From Halorubrum sp. PV6 (GTDB taxonomy: Archaea > Halobacteriota > Halobacteria > Halobacteriales > Haloferacaceae): DNA of 64,000 bases. The stretch covers positions 1,736,001 through 1,800,000 of the forward strand of contig NZ_CP030064.1 of assembly GCF_003990725.2 (NCBI RefSeq). Reading direction: 5' to 3'. Shown here piece after piece: positions 18,511-27,359 of the stretch (within the stretch, counting starts at the first letter, position 1; each line of letters begins with the position of its first letter). The position numbers and the translations under genes are program-made. The notes under the pieces were generated by a model. The model worked only from the letters and a program-made list of their open reading frames with translations. It was not told where the DNA came from and did not search any database.

Positions 18511-18941
18511 TGCACGAGACTGTGTCGCAGGGACGTAAGTGCGTTCGGATACGCGCCGATGCCGCCGGGAGTGTCGGCACCGGGGCGACACGCCGCCGAG
18601 GGTGGCCGCCGCCAGCCCGGATTCTTAAATACGGCGGCGGAGTACGGGACGACACGCGCCCTTAGTCCCCGCCCGAGTACTCCCCGATGGGAGCGATGAC
18701 AGCGCGGAGAACCCAGGCGCGTTACATTCGGTCGCTGACGCGACCCGCTCGTCGCCGCGCAGGCGACCGCCCGCCACGAGGGTTTCCCGGTTGACGCGGC
18801 ACGCCGCCGGAGATGAGACCGGTCGTTAGTGTTGCGGGCGACATTCCGTCGATGCCCCCGAGAGCACCGTCTCTCCGCCGAGCGGGGCTATCGAGTCGAC
18901 TGCCCGGACCGTCAGGTGATCTGCTCGACCCGCCGTCGCGC
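18511..18941. other. Intergenic stretch without a convincing gene
   Basis: 431 bases between asd and the sensor kinase end. A TTCTTAAATA element at about 18623-18632 could be a promoter, and a 35-codon basic frame begins at 18687, but it has no ribosome-binding or family support. I see no RNA gene, repeat or convincing coding sequence. Confidence 0.5.
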
Positions 18942-21248
18942 TCACTCAGCGGCGCCGACGCCGGTGAACTCGAACCGGGCCCCACCCTCTTCGCTGTCGG
19001 TAACGCGTATCGTCCACCCGTGTGCCTCCGCGATCTGTTTGACGATTCGGAGCCCAAAGCCGGTCCCGTCGCCCGCAGTCGAGTAGCCGACCTCGAAGAC
19101 CTCCTCGCGGGCGTCTTCGGGGATTCCGGTGCCGTCGTCCGCGACGTAGAACCCGTCGTCGACCGCGCCGACCGTCACGGCCACGTCTTCTCCGCCGTGT
19201 TCGATGGCGTTGATAAAGAGGTTCTCCAGCAGTTGGCGGAGGCGACTGCGATTCGCAGAAATCGTCTGATCCGTGTCGACGGACAGCGTGGCGTCGGCGG
19301 TCGGCACGACCTCCCAACAGTTCGCTGCTAGCTCGGCCACCGAGACGGCCTCCGTGTTCCCCGCCGCGTCGCCAGCCTGCGCGAGCGCCGTCAGGTCCTC
19401 GACCAGTTGCTCGGCGCGGTCAAGCGCCGCGGCCGCTCCCGCCAGGTGGTCGCTCTCGCATTCGGTTCGCGCCAGTTCGACCCGCCCGCCGGCGACTTGG
19501 AGCGGGCTCCGCAGGTCGTGGCTGACGACCCTCGCGAACTCCGCCAAGCGCTCGTTTTGGGCTTCGAGCCGCTCTCTGCGCGCTACCCTGTCGGTGACGT
19601 TCTGTGTCAACGCCAGTCCGTACGCGACCGACCCGTCGTCGTCTTCGACCGGGACCGTCCGGTTCTGGTAGGTCTCCTCGCCGAACGTCTGCGTGAACGT
19701 GTGGCCCGTCCCGTTTAGGGCGGCGGTGTAGTAGTGAGTGAGTTCCTCGGCCGTCTCCGGGGGGAAGATATCGTGCGGGGTGGCCCCTTCGAGCGTTTCC
19801 GGCGAGAGACCGACCGCCTCGAGCTCCGTGCCGCGAGCCCGGACGTACTGCAGGTCCTCGTCAAATAGGAACACCGCCCCGTTCGGGATGTTCTCGGCGA
19901 GCGTCTGGTACTGGCGTTGTAGTTCTACCACCTCGGCCGTGCGCGCTTCGCGCTCCGTGACGTTGCGGAGCGTGCCGACCGACCCCTCGAAGCTGTCGCC
20001 CTCGTACGGGAGGACGCTCATGTAGTCTTCACAGACGACCGGGTCACCGTCACGCGGCCGGATCGTCGCCGTGAACGCGACCGTGTCGGGGCCGTCACGA
20101 GAGAGCACCCGTCCGAGCTGTCGTTCCGCGTTCGCTGCCGTCTCCGCATCCTTGATCAGCGAGGGGGCGGCGCCGATGATCGTCTCCCGGTCGTACTCGA
20201 CCAGTTCCACGAACGCGTCGTTGACGTACGTGAACCGACCGTCCTCGTCGAGGATGTACACCGCGTCACTCAGCGACTCGATCACCGTCTCGTACTCGCG
20301 AAGCTCCTGCTGACGGGACTCTTGTCGGAGAGCACTGGTGATCAGGCGCCCGGTTATCTGGAGAATGTCGACAAACTCGTCGCTCCAGACGTCGGTGGTG
20401 TCGAGCCAGTCGAACCCGATGAATCCGGTGAGCTCATCGCCCTCGACCATCGGCGCGACGATCAGCGAACTAATCTGCTGTTCTTCGAGTAGCTCCCGCT
20501 CTTCTTCGGCCGCTGCGGGCAGCTCCGAGACGTCGGGTATCGTGATGGGTTCGCGCTGATCGAGGTGTTCCATCCACCACGCGAGCGTGTCAGTCGAGAG
20601 CTCCTGTAGCGACTCCATTTGTGGTGCGACGCCGTCGGCACACCACTCGTGGGTGTTGCTGACCGTCCCGGCGCTCCGGTCGAGACGGAAGACGTAGCTC
20701 CGGTCGACCCCGGCGTGGGCACCGATTCGTCCGAGCGCCTGCTCGATTCGGTCGTCGACCGCTTCGTCCTCGGCTTCGAGCAGGGCGATCGAAAGCTCGA
20801 TCAGTTCCGTCCGGAGCGACCGGTGTCGCGACTTCGTCTCGGTCAGGGCGTCGCTGGCCTGCCGGCGGTCGACCGCGTTGCTGATGCGATTGGCCAACAG
20901 CTGGTACTGTTCGGTCCCGGACTTCTTCTGGAGGTAGTCGGTGACGCCCGCCGAGATGGCTTCGCTGGCTATCTCCTCGCTACCCTTGCCGGTGAACAGG
21001 ATAAACGGCAACTCCGGATGCTCGTCGCGGACGTCTCGGAGGAACTCAAGCCCGTTTCGGCCGGGCATGTCGTAGTCAGAGACGATACAGTCGGGCGATG
21101 TCTCGCTGATTTCATCGAGGGCGTTGTCGGCGCTGTGGGCGGTTTGGACCGCGAACTGCTCGTCTTCGCGTTCGAGAAACGTTCGCGTCAGATCCGCGAG
21201 GTCCGGCTCGTCGTCAACGTGTAGAACGTGGACCGTCGCCTCGGGCAT
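18942..21248 (-). CDS. Soluble hybrid sensor histidine kinase (receiver-GAF-PAS-PAS-HisKA-HATPase)
   Basis: 768 residues from ATG complement 21246-21248. An N-terminal receiver domain has the acidic pair VDDEPD (11-16), phospho-acceptor D58 (SDYDMPG) and K88 (FTGKG). Then come a GAF-like domain (about 135-300, GVDRSYVFRLD), two PAS domains (YILDEDGRFTYVNDAFVELVEYDRETIIG and FLFDEDLQYVRARGTELEAVGLS), HisKA with FARVVSHDLRSPLQ, and HATPase with ENLFINAIEHG, VADDGTGIP and GTGFGLRIVKQ. No transmembrane segment, so it senses an internal signal. This receiver-first architecture is common in haloarchaea; the partner output is unknown. Confidence 0.92.
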   Translation of the reverse strand: MPEATVHVLHVDDEPDLADLTRTFLEREDEQFAVQTAHSADNALDEISETSPDCIVSDYDMPGRNGLEFLRDVRDEHPELPFILFTGKGSEEIASEAISAGVTDYLQKKSGTEQYQLLANRISNAVDRRQASDALTETKSRHRSLRTELIELSIALLEAEDEAVDDRIEQALGRIGAHAGVDRSYVFRLDRSAGTVSNTHEWCADGVAPQMESLQELSTDTLAWWMEHLDQREPITIPDVSELPAAAEEERELLEEQQISSLIVAPMVEGDELTGFIGFDWLDTTDVWSDEFVDILQITGRLITSALRQESRQQELREYETVIESLSDAVYILDEDGRFTYVNDAFVELVEYDRETIIGAAPSLIKDAETAANAERQLGRVLSRDGPDTVAFTATIRPRDGDPVVCEDYMSVLPYEGDSFEGSVGTLRNVTEREARTAEVVELQRQYQTLAENIPNGAVFLFDEDLQYVRARGTELEAVGLSPETLEGATPHDIFPPETAEELTHYYTAALNGTGHTFTQTFGEETYQNRTVPVEDDDGSVAYGLALTQNVTDRVARRERLEAQNERLAEFARVVSHDLRSPLQVAGGRVELARTECESDHLAGAAAALDRAEQLVEDLTALAQAGDAAGNTEAVSVAELAANCWEVVPTADATLSVDTDQTISANRSRLRQLLENLFINAIEHGGEDVAVTVGAVDDGFYVADDGTGIPEDAREEVFEVGYSTAGDGTGFGLRIVKQIAEAHGWTIRVTDSEEGGARFEFTGVGAAE

Positions 21249-21382
21249 ACGGCAGACTCGACTGAAGAAAACGTAACACTTTCTCCGGAGTATCACCGGT
21301 GATACCGCCGGAGGCGCCGACGCGAGCCGGATATCGTGACTCGAAGGGGAGACAAATGCGCTCCGTGGGCCACCCCGCGCAA

Positions 21383-22462
21383 CTACTCGGTGTCCCGCAA
21401 CACCAGCGGGCCGATGGCGAGCGTCCGCTTCGCGAGCGTCAAGATCCGGAAGACGTACGCGACGAAAAGCGAGAACGGGAGCAGCGCGACCGCGAACGCA
21501 CCGCCGACCGCGACCGTGAGGTGGTCGATTCCGAGCGTCTGGCCCGGAAACGTCCCGGCGTCGACCACCGCGACCATCAGACCGGCGACGACCAGCGCCG
21601 GGACCGCGGCGTACAAGATCAGCCGCGAGAGGTCGATCAGCGCCCACTGGAAGTACAGCGTCTTCACGTGTTCTCTCGCCGGCGGAAACAGCGTCAGCGT
21701 CTCCCTGAGGTCGTCGAGCAGGTCGCGCTCGCGGTCGGTGAGCCGCTCGCCGTGGTCGTCCGCGAGCCGTTCGAGCCGGGCGAGCTTCCGACCGTACTCG
21801 AAGTTCAGCGCAGCGAAGACCACGTCGAACGACCCGAACCGCGTGTCTTCGAGTTGGCTCTGCACCTCGTCGGCGTCCCCCGCGACGCTGTCGGTGAGCG
21901 CGTCGGCATCCGCCCGGAGCGTGTCCGCGGTGCCCTCCGACGCGGTTCGGTCGTGAACCGACTCGCGCAGCCCCGTCGCCCGCGTCGACGCGGCGCCGAG
22001 GAGCGCCGCGAGGAACGCGGCCGGGTCCGTCGGCGCCGGCGCGCCGATCACGCTCGCGACGGACTGTCGAACCTCCATCGAGTCGTTCATCCGCTCGCGC
22101 TGGTCGCCGAGCGGCCCGTTCTCCTGTGTCAACACGAGCTGGCCGATGGTGACGACGAGCGTGGCGCCGGTGACGATGGCCGTTATCATCGCCGCAAACA
22201 GCGTCTCCACGGGATCGCTCGCCCCGGCCTTCGTCGCGAGCGACGGCGAGAGCCCCGACGCCACCGCGACGAACGCGACGAAGACGACGACGGTTACTCC
22301 GCCGGCGACGACGAGCCGGTTCGCGCGCAACAAAACCCAGAGTTTCAGCCGGCTCTCGCCGGCCCGCCCTCGCATCGTGTCGGCGGTGTCTGCGCCGCGG
22401 TCGGCCGCGGAGGCATTCTCCGTCTTGCTCGCGTTCCCAGACGAGTCGCCGTCGTCCGTCAT
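21383..22462 (-). CDS. Haloarchaeal membrane protein, unknown
   Basis: 359 residues from ATG complement 22460-22462 (MTDDGDSSGNASKTENA); the open frame continues upstream but is Arg-rich there and unlikely translated. Four hydrophobic segments: LVVAGGVTVVVFVAFVAVAS, LFAAMITAIVTGATLVVTIGQLVL, LILYAAVPALVVAGLMVAVV and LTVAVGGAFAVALLPFSLFVAYV. A large helical soluble loop of about 150 residues lies between the second and third. No known family motif. Confidence 0.75.
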   Translation of the reverse strand: MTDDGDSSGNASKTENASAADRGADTADTMRGRAGESRLKLWVLLRANRLVVAGGVTVVVFVAFVAVASGLSPSLATKAGASDPVETLFAAMITAIVTGATLVVTIGQLVLTQENGPLGDQRERMNDSMEVRQSVASVIGAPAPTDPAAFLAALLGAASTRATGLRESVHDRTASEGTADTLRADADALTDSVAGDADEVQSQLEDTRFGSFDVVFAALNFEYGRKLARLERLADDHGERLTDRERDLLDDLRETLTLFPPAREHVKTLYFQWALIDLSRLILYAAVPALVVAGLMVAVVDAGTFPGQTLGIDHLTVAVGGAFAVALLPFSLFVAYVFRILTLAKRTLAIGPLVLRDTE

Positions 22463-22700
22463 CGGCGGTCGATTCGGTCGCCGTGGTCGTCGACGCGACC
22501 GGACTCGTCCGCGTCTCGGCCGGCGACCGCGCCGGCGCTCTCGACCGTCCCGCGCGTCCCCGGTGAGTCCCGGCGGCTCAGGACGCGACACCTCCGTTCA
22601 TTATGGGGAACACGACGCCCGACCGGCACATAAGTACACGGCCCGTCGCCCGCGTGTGTTCACCCGGCAGCGGCCCGCGAAGTTGCTCGGCGTGAAGACG

Positions 22701-22722
22701 GTCCGGGTGCGAGAATTGAACC
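22701..22722 (-). repeat. Relic copy 1 of the tRNA-His 3' end
   Basis: 22 bases matching 22827-22848 of the intact tRNA-His in the same orientation with one mismatch. Partial tRNA 3' duplications are the footprints left by integrases that target tRNA genes. Confidence 0.65.
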
Positions 22723-22725
22723 ACG

Positions 22726-22748
22726 GTCCGGATGCGAGAATCGAACCC
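22726..22748 (-). repeat. Relic copy 2 of the tRNA-His 3' end
   Basis: 23 bases matching 22827-22849 of tRNA-His with one mismatch, immediately after copy 1. Together they suggest at least two past integration or excision events at this tRNA. Confidence 0.65.
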
Positions 22749-22826
22749 GAGGCGAGACTCGCTCCGCTCGTCTCGCGTGATTCAATCTCACCTTCCGTCC
22801 CTCTTCGTCACTACGTTCCTCAGAAG

Positions 22827-22900
22827 GTCCGGGTGCGAGAATCGAACCCGCGTCTCAGCCTCCACAAGGCTGAAGGATAGTCCACTACCCTAACCCGGAC
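22827..22900 (-). tRNA. tRNA-His (anticodon GTG)
   Basis: Read on the minus strand, the acceptor helix TCCGGGT/ACCCGGA is seven perfect pairs and is preceded by an encoded extra G that pairs with the discriminator C, the G-1:C73 identity mark of tRNA-His. The anticodon arm is CAGCC-TTGTGGA-GGCTG with anticodon GTG. The T arm holds GGTTCGATTC. No CCA is encoded. No intron is visible. Confidence 0.95.
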
Positions 22901-23048
22901 ACGCGTCGACAACTATCCTGCTTTGATAAATAACCGTTACGACTCCCGGACGGGCGTGCGACGCGGTGTCGTCCGAGGACCTGCGCGTCGGCCGGCGCGT
23001 CGACGACCACGTCGTTTTTACTCTCGCCGGGCGTATCGCGAGCCACTC

Positions 23049-23504
23049 GTGGCGTTTACCGACAAGATATACGTCAAAAACCACCGGCAGCTCGCCTCCC
23101 AACTGGAGACGAACATCCCCAAGGGGGCCTTCGCCGGCGCCACCCTCGACATGCTGTTCACCGGCGACGGGCTCTCGAAGCTCGACTCGACGACGCAGGA
23201 CCGAATCCTGGACTTCGCCGAGGACTTCCTCGATTGCGACTGTCAGGCGAACCCCTACTGCGGCTGTCCCGAGGAGAAGTTCATGCGGTACGTCCTCGAA
23301 CTCCGCGCCGAGGGGCTCGGCCCGCAGGCCATCGTCGACGTGATGACCGACGACTACATGGTGTACGCGTACACCGGCGACGTGCTCTCGTTTCTCGACG
23401 ACTCGGTGCGCCAGCTGGAGGCCGTCGAGACCCTCGCCGACGTCGAAGGCAACGAGGAGATGTCGGAGCGAGCACGGCGGGCGAAACGGGAGCTGTCCGG
23501 CTGA
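23049..23504 (+). CDS. Conserved haloarchaeal protein with a Cys-rich motif
   Basis: 151 residues from GTG 23049 (VAFTDKIYVKNHRQLASQLETNIPKG); the frame is open further upstream but Arg-rich and not protein-like. The centre has FLDCDCQANPYCGCPEEKF, five closely spaced cysteines that could bind zinc or an iron-sulphur cluster. The C-terminal half is helical. I recall this as a conserved haloarchaeal protein related to C-terminal domains of DUF5814-type helicases, but that link is weak. Function unknown. Confidence 0.75.
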   Translation: MAFTDKIYVKNHRQLASQLETNIPKGAFAGATLDMLFTGDGLSKLDSTTQDRILDFAEDFLDCDCQANPYCGCPEEKFMRYVLELRAEGLGPQAIVDVMTDDYMVYAYTGDVLSFLDDSVRQLEAVETLADVEGNEEMSERARRAKRELSG

Positions 23505-23549
23505 TCGCGAACCGACGGGAGGGCCGTCGGGCGTCGCCCCCCGCGTTTG

Positions 23550-23557
23550 TTTATATA
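23550..23557 (+). promoter_or_regulatory. TATA box upstream of the heme A synthase gene
   Basis: TTTATATA, a strong archaeal TATA box. The ctaA-like ATG is 88 bases downstream, so the transcript would have a leader of roughly 65 bases. Confidence 0.5.
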
Positions 23558-23644
23558 CCCCCGCTACCGCCAACGGCGTGACCGGCTTCTCGGCTGCGTA
23601 GAGCGTCCGAACGGTCTAAGTGCACTCGCACCCGTATTCCGATA

Positions 23645-24538
23645 ATGAGTCTTCGGCCCGCGTGGCTTACCTTCAGGCGGTACGCGGCGGCGACAACGGG
23701 GATGACGCTGACGCTGTTCGCGCTCGGTGTGTACACCGCAGCGACCGGCTCGGGACTGGCGTGTGAGGCCCAGTGGCCCCTCTGTTCCGACCAACTCATC
23801 CCCGCACTGACGATCAACCCGGACTTCATCGAGTGGTTCCACCGCGTCTGGGCGATGGTGACCGGCTTCCTCATCATCGGCCTCGCCGGATGGACGTGGA
23901 CCGGCGACCGCGACCGGCGGACCCGGCTGGCGGCGACGCTCGCGGTCATGATCCTCCCGCTGCAGATCACCGTCGGCGCGATCACCGTCACGGTCGGCGG
24001 GCTCGTCCCCGGCGGCTACACCGTCTCGACGCACGCGGCCCACCTGATCGTGGCGCTGACTATCTTCACCCTCCTCGGATTGGCAACGATCTGGGGCGGG
24101 AGTCGCGGCTCCCCGCGCCTGCTCCGGGCGGCGATCGGTGTCGCGACGGTCGGCATCGTCGCCAGCGCGGTGTTTTCGCGCGCAGTTCCGTTCGTCACCT
24201 ACGCGCCGGTCGCACAGGGCGGCTTCTACGTGACCGGCCTCGCGGGACACCTCGGGCTGGTGGCGACCATCGCGTACGCTACTGAGGCCGTTCGCACCGG
24301 GTACGCGGGGATCAGCCGTTCGACCGCGAGGACCGTTCGGCTGCTCGCCGCCGGCTCGATGGTCGCGTTGGTCGGAACGCTCCTCTTAGGGCGCGATCTG
24401 GTGTTGTACACCGCGTTCTGGGAGCAGGTCAACCTCGCGGCGCTCGGCGTCGCCGCCGCGCTCGCCGTGGGTGCCGTCGTCGCCCTCCGCGGCAGCGGTC
24501 GCAGCGAGCCGGCGTCGGAGCCGATCGGCGGCGACTGA
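23645..24538 (+). CDS. ctaA: Heme A synthase, COX15/CtaA family
   Basis: 297 residues with eight hydrophobic segments. It hydroxylates heme O to heme A for cytochrome oxidase. Family marks are TGSGLACEAQWPLCSDQLIP (the first-loop cysteine pair C38 and C46), IEWFHRVWAMVTG with the conserved histidine, and THAAHLIVAL with a second heme-ligand histidine; GHLGLV gives another. Single gene; no oxidase subunits nearby. Confidence 0.92.
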   Translation: MSLRPAWLTFRRYAAATTGMTLTLFALGVYTAATGSGLACEAQWPLCSDQLIPALTINPDFIEWFHRVWAMVTGFLIIGLAGWTWTGDRDRRTRLAATLAVMILPLQITVGAITVTVGGLVPGGYTVSTHAAHLIVALTIFTLLGLATIWGGSRGSPRLLRAAIGVATVGIVASAVFSRAVPFVTYAPVAQGGFYVTGLAGHLGLVATIAYATEAVRTGYAGISRSTARTVRLLAAGSMVALVGTLLLGRDLVLYTAFWEQVNLAALGVAAALAVGAVVALRGSGRSEPASEPIGGD

Positions 24539-24732
24539 CCGCCCCCGGCGAACGTTAGCGGAGAGCGGGCCTTCTCTGCAGACACCTGCCTGCTCGCGGA
24601 CACCTCTGCCGGCGTGGACCTGTACAGTATGCGGGCGCTCGATGCAGAGATGTTACAGTATTCGCACGAAATTCGCAAACAGTAACCGCACCAGCCGAAA
24701 CGTTGAAGCCGCGATCAGCCAACTGGCCGTGT

Positions 24733-25557
24733 ATGGCTAACAATCGGTCCGTCGATCGGAGATCGTATTTGACAGCGTGTGGCGCGGTCGGGCTGACCGC
24801 GCTGGCCGGCTGCTCGGGCGACGATGGCGGCGATGGGCAGGAGACGATAACGATCGGATCGGACATCCCGTACCCGCCGTTCGAGTACCGCACCGAGTCC
24901 GGCGAACTCACCGGCTTCGACGTCGACATCGCCGAGGCGGTGTTCGCCGACCAGCTCGGCTACGACTACGAGTTCCAGGAGACCGGCTTCGACGGGATCA
25001 TCGCGTCGCTGAACAACGCGAACTTCCGGGTCATCATGAGCGCGATGACGATAAACGAAGAGCGCGCGGAGCGGGTCGACTTCTCGGACCCGTACTTCAC
25101 CGCCTACCAGACCGTGCTGATTCTCGACGACGGCGAGATCGGCGAACTCGACGACCTCCGCGGAGAGACAGTCGGCGTGCAGCGCGGGACGACCGGCGAG
25201 GCGGCCGCGGAGAGCCTCCAGTCCGACTTCGACGGCGAGTTGACGATCCAGAGCTACGACCAGATCACCGGCGCGTTCGACGCGCTGCTCAACAACCAGG
25301 TGTCGGCCGTCATCAACGACAACACCGTGAGCGGCGAGTTCGCGTCGGAAAACGACGCGGTGGTCTTCCTGGAGGGCGACGGCGTCGCCGCCGACCGCGA
25401 GGACGCGCCGCCATACCTCACCCTCACCATCGAGGAGTACGGCATCGCCTTCCGGCAGGACGACGACGACTTCCGCGAGGAGGTCAACGGTGCCCTCGCG
25501 ACGCTCCGCGAAGAGGGCACCTACGACGAGATCTACAGCGAGTACTTCAGCGCCTAA
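24733..25557 (+). CDS. Amino-acid ABC transporter substrate-binding lipoprotein
   Basis: 274 residues from ATG 24733. The leader NRSVDRRSYLTACGAVGLTALAGC combines a twin-arginine pattern (RRSYL) with a lipobox ending at C28, so it is probably Tat-exported and lipid-anchored, as is usual in haloarchaea. The mature part is a SBP_bac_3 fold: IGSDIPYPPFEYRTESGELTGFDVDIAEAVF, VIMSAMTINEERAERVDFSDPYF and VGVQRGTTGEAAAE. It binds a polar amino acid, exact ligand unknown. First gene of a three-gene transporter operon. Confidence 0.93.
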   Translation: MANNRSVDRRSYLTACGAVGLTALAGCSGDDGGDGQETITIGSDIPYPPFEYRTESGELTGFDVDIAEAVFADQLGYDYEFQETGFDGIIASLNNANFRVIMSAMTINEERAERVDFSDPYFTAYQTVLILDDGEIGELDDLRGETVGVQRGTTGEAAAESLQSDFDGELTIQSYDQITGAFDALLNNQVSAVINDNTVSGEFASENDAVVFLEGDGVAADREDAPPYLTLTIEEYGIAFRQDDDDFREEVNGALATLREEGTYDEIYSEYFSA

Positions 25558-25584
25558 ATCGACGTATTTCCCACGTACAAACAC

Positions 25585-26463
25585 ATGGCGACACAGACTG
25601 AGACGGAGTCGGACACCGGCGGGGTAATGATGCGCGATGGAGCCGTCAGACGCATCGGAGAGATAGCCGCCGCCGGCTTCGTGTTGGCGATCGGCGGGCT
25701 CCTCGTGTGGATTCTGGCGACGCAGGTCAACTACACGCTGCTCTCGTCGCCGCTCATCGCCGGGCGCTTCGCCGAGGCGTTCTTCCTGGTGATCCGGATC
25801 GTGGCCATCTCGAGTGTGTTGTCCGTGACGTTCGGGATCATGGTCGGGCTGGGCCGGATATCCACGTCGCCGATCACCGGTCGGATCGCGAAAGGCTACG
25901 TGGAGTTCTTCCGCGGCACGCCGCTGCTGTTCCAGCTGTTCGTGATCTTCTTCGGCATCCCGCGGCTGTGGGCGACGGGACAGTTCCCGTTCGAGAACTG
26001 GGCGGTGCCCGCCGCGATCATCGGACTGACGCTCAACCACGCCGCGTACGTCGGCGAGGCGGTACGCGGGGGTATCGACGCGGTGCCCGACGGACAGATG
26101 GAGGCCGCTCGGTCGCTTGGCATGTCGCGGGTGATGGCCCTGCGTGAGGTCGTGCTTCCGCAAGCGTGGCGCAACGCGCTGGCCGCCATCGGCAACGACC
26201 AGATCATCCTCGTCAAGGACACCTCGCTTCTGACGGTCATCGCCGTCCCCGAGATCATGAGCGTCTTCCGGAACATCAACAGCAACCAACTCGACCCCTG
26301 GACGCCGCTCGTGTGGGTCTGTGTCCTCTATCTCGCCATCACGATGTCGATGAGTCAACTGGTGAACGGACTCGAACGGCGCTCCGACTGGGGCTCCGAC
26401 AGCAGCATGTTCGGTCGGTTCTCGCTGAGCTCCTCCGGCGGCTCCGACGGGGGTGACGACTGA
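25585..26463 (+). CDS. Amino-acid ABC transporter permease (HisM/GlnP type)
   Basis: 292 residues, about five transmembrane segments after a polar N-terminus. The coupling-helix EAA motif is EAARSLGMSRVMALREVVLPQAWRNALAAIGNDQIILVKDTSLLTVI (about residues 172-218). It sits 27 bases after the binding protein and overlaps the ATPase gene by one base, so the three form one operon. A homodimeric channel is likely since only one permease is encoded. Confidence 0.93.
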   Translation: MATQTETESDTGGVMMRDGAVRRIGEIAAAGFVLAIGGLLVWILATQVNYTLLSSPLIAGRFAEAFFLVIRIVAISSVLSVTFGIMVGLGRISTSPITGRIAKGYVEFFRGTPLLFQLFVIFFGIPRLWATGQFPFENWAVPAAIIGLTLNHAAYVGEAVRGGIDAVPDGQMEAARSLGMSRVMALREVVLPQAWRNALAAIGNDQIILVKDTSLLTVIAVPEIMSVFRNINSNQLDPWTPLVWVCVLYLAITMSMSQLVNGLERRSDWGSDSSMFGRFSLSSSGGSDGGDD

Positions 26464-27191
26464 TGGCAGCGCCGATAATGGAGTTCGAGGGCGTAGACAA
26501 GTTCTTCGGCGACCAACAGGTGCTGTACGACATCGACCTCAGCGTCGACGAACAGGAGGTGGTGGTCGTGATCGGTCCCTCGGGCTCCGGTAAATCGACG
26601 CTCCTGCGGTGTGCGAACCGGCTCGAAACCATCCGCGGCGGAGAGATTCGGCTCGACGGCCGGTCGGTGGTGGACGCGAACGTCAACGAGATCCGCCAGC
26701 AGATCGGGATGGTGTTCCAGTCGTTCAACCTCTTCCCGCACAAGACGGCGTTGGAGAACGTCGCGCTCGGGCCGAGGAAGATCAAAGGCCTCTCCGAGGA
26801 GGCCGCGAACGAGCAGGCACACGAACTGCTCGGTCGGGTCGGCCTCGCCGCGGAGACCGGTTCGTATCCGGGCGCGCTTTCGGGCGGGCAACAGCAGCGC
26901 GTGGCGATCGCCCGCGCGCTCGCGATGGAGCCCAGAGTGATGCTGTTCGACGAGGTGACGAGCGCGCTCGACCCCGAACTCGTCGGCGAGGTCCTCGACG
27001 TGATCGAAGGCCTCGCCGCCGAAGGGATGACGATGATGCTCGTGACCCACGAGATGGGGTTCGCCCGCGAGGTCGCAGACCGGATCGTGTTGATGGCGGA
27101 CGGCCGCGTCGTCGAACGCACCGAGGTCGACACGTTCTTCGACCGGCCGGAGACGGAGCGCGGCCAGCAGTTCCTCTCGCGGCTCCTTTAA
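26463..27191 (+). CDS. Amino-acid ABC transporter ATPase (GlnQ type)
   Basis: 242 residues. Walker A GPSGSGKST (about 37-45), Q loop at MVFQSFNLFPHKTALENV, signature SGGQQQRVAIARALAMEP, Walker B VMLFDEVTSALDPE and H loop THEMGFAREVADRI. It powers uptake with the preceding permease and binding protein. Stop is followed by a short AT-rich region before the convergent RfcL gene. Confidence 0.95.
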   Translation: MAAPIMEFEGVDKFFGDQQVLYDIDLSVDEQEVVVVIGPSGSGKSTLLRCANRLETIRGGEIRLDGRSVVDANVNEIRQQIGMVFQSFNLFPHKTALENVALGPRKIKGLSEEAANEQAHELLGRVGLAAETGSYPGALSGGQQQRVAIARALAMEPRVMLFDEVTSALDPELVGEVLDVIEGLAAEGMTMMLVTHEMGFAREVADRIVLMADGRVVERTEVDTFFDRPETERGQQFLSRLL

Positions 27192-27359
27192 AAACGGCAG
27201 CTGAAGGAGTTCCGCGGAGCCGACCGTCAGATGCTATTCGTCGAACGCAGGTTTAAACCGTATATAAATAAGCCGCGCGGTCACACGGTCTCCGCAGCGG
27301 CATCAGGCGAACGGTGTACCCGACGGCGGAGTCACTCGCCGTCCGCGGGACCACGCGCC

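Larger units (their letters stand above)
22463..22826. other. Intergenic region with tRNA-His relics and a promoter-distal tail
   Basis: 364 bases between the membrane protein and tRNA-His. It contains two partial copies of the tRNA 3' end (22701-22722 and 22726-22748) and a short GC-rich inverted repeat (GGCGAGAC at about 22751 against GTCTCGC near 22770). No gene is seen. Confidence 0.5.

Noticed and set aside
18687-18794. 35-codon basic frame with an upstream TTCTTAAATA
   Set aside because: No ribosome-binding site, no family resemblance and composition like random GC-rich sequence.
18942-21248. Membrane receptor kinase
   Set aside because: No transmembrane segment is visible, so it was called soluble.
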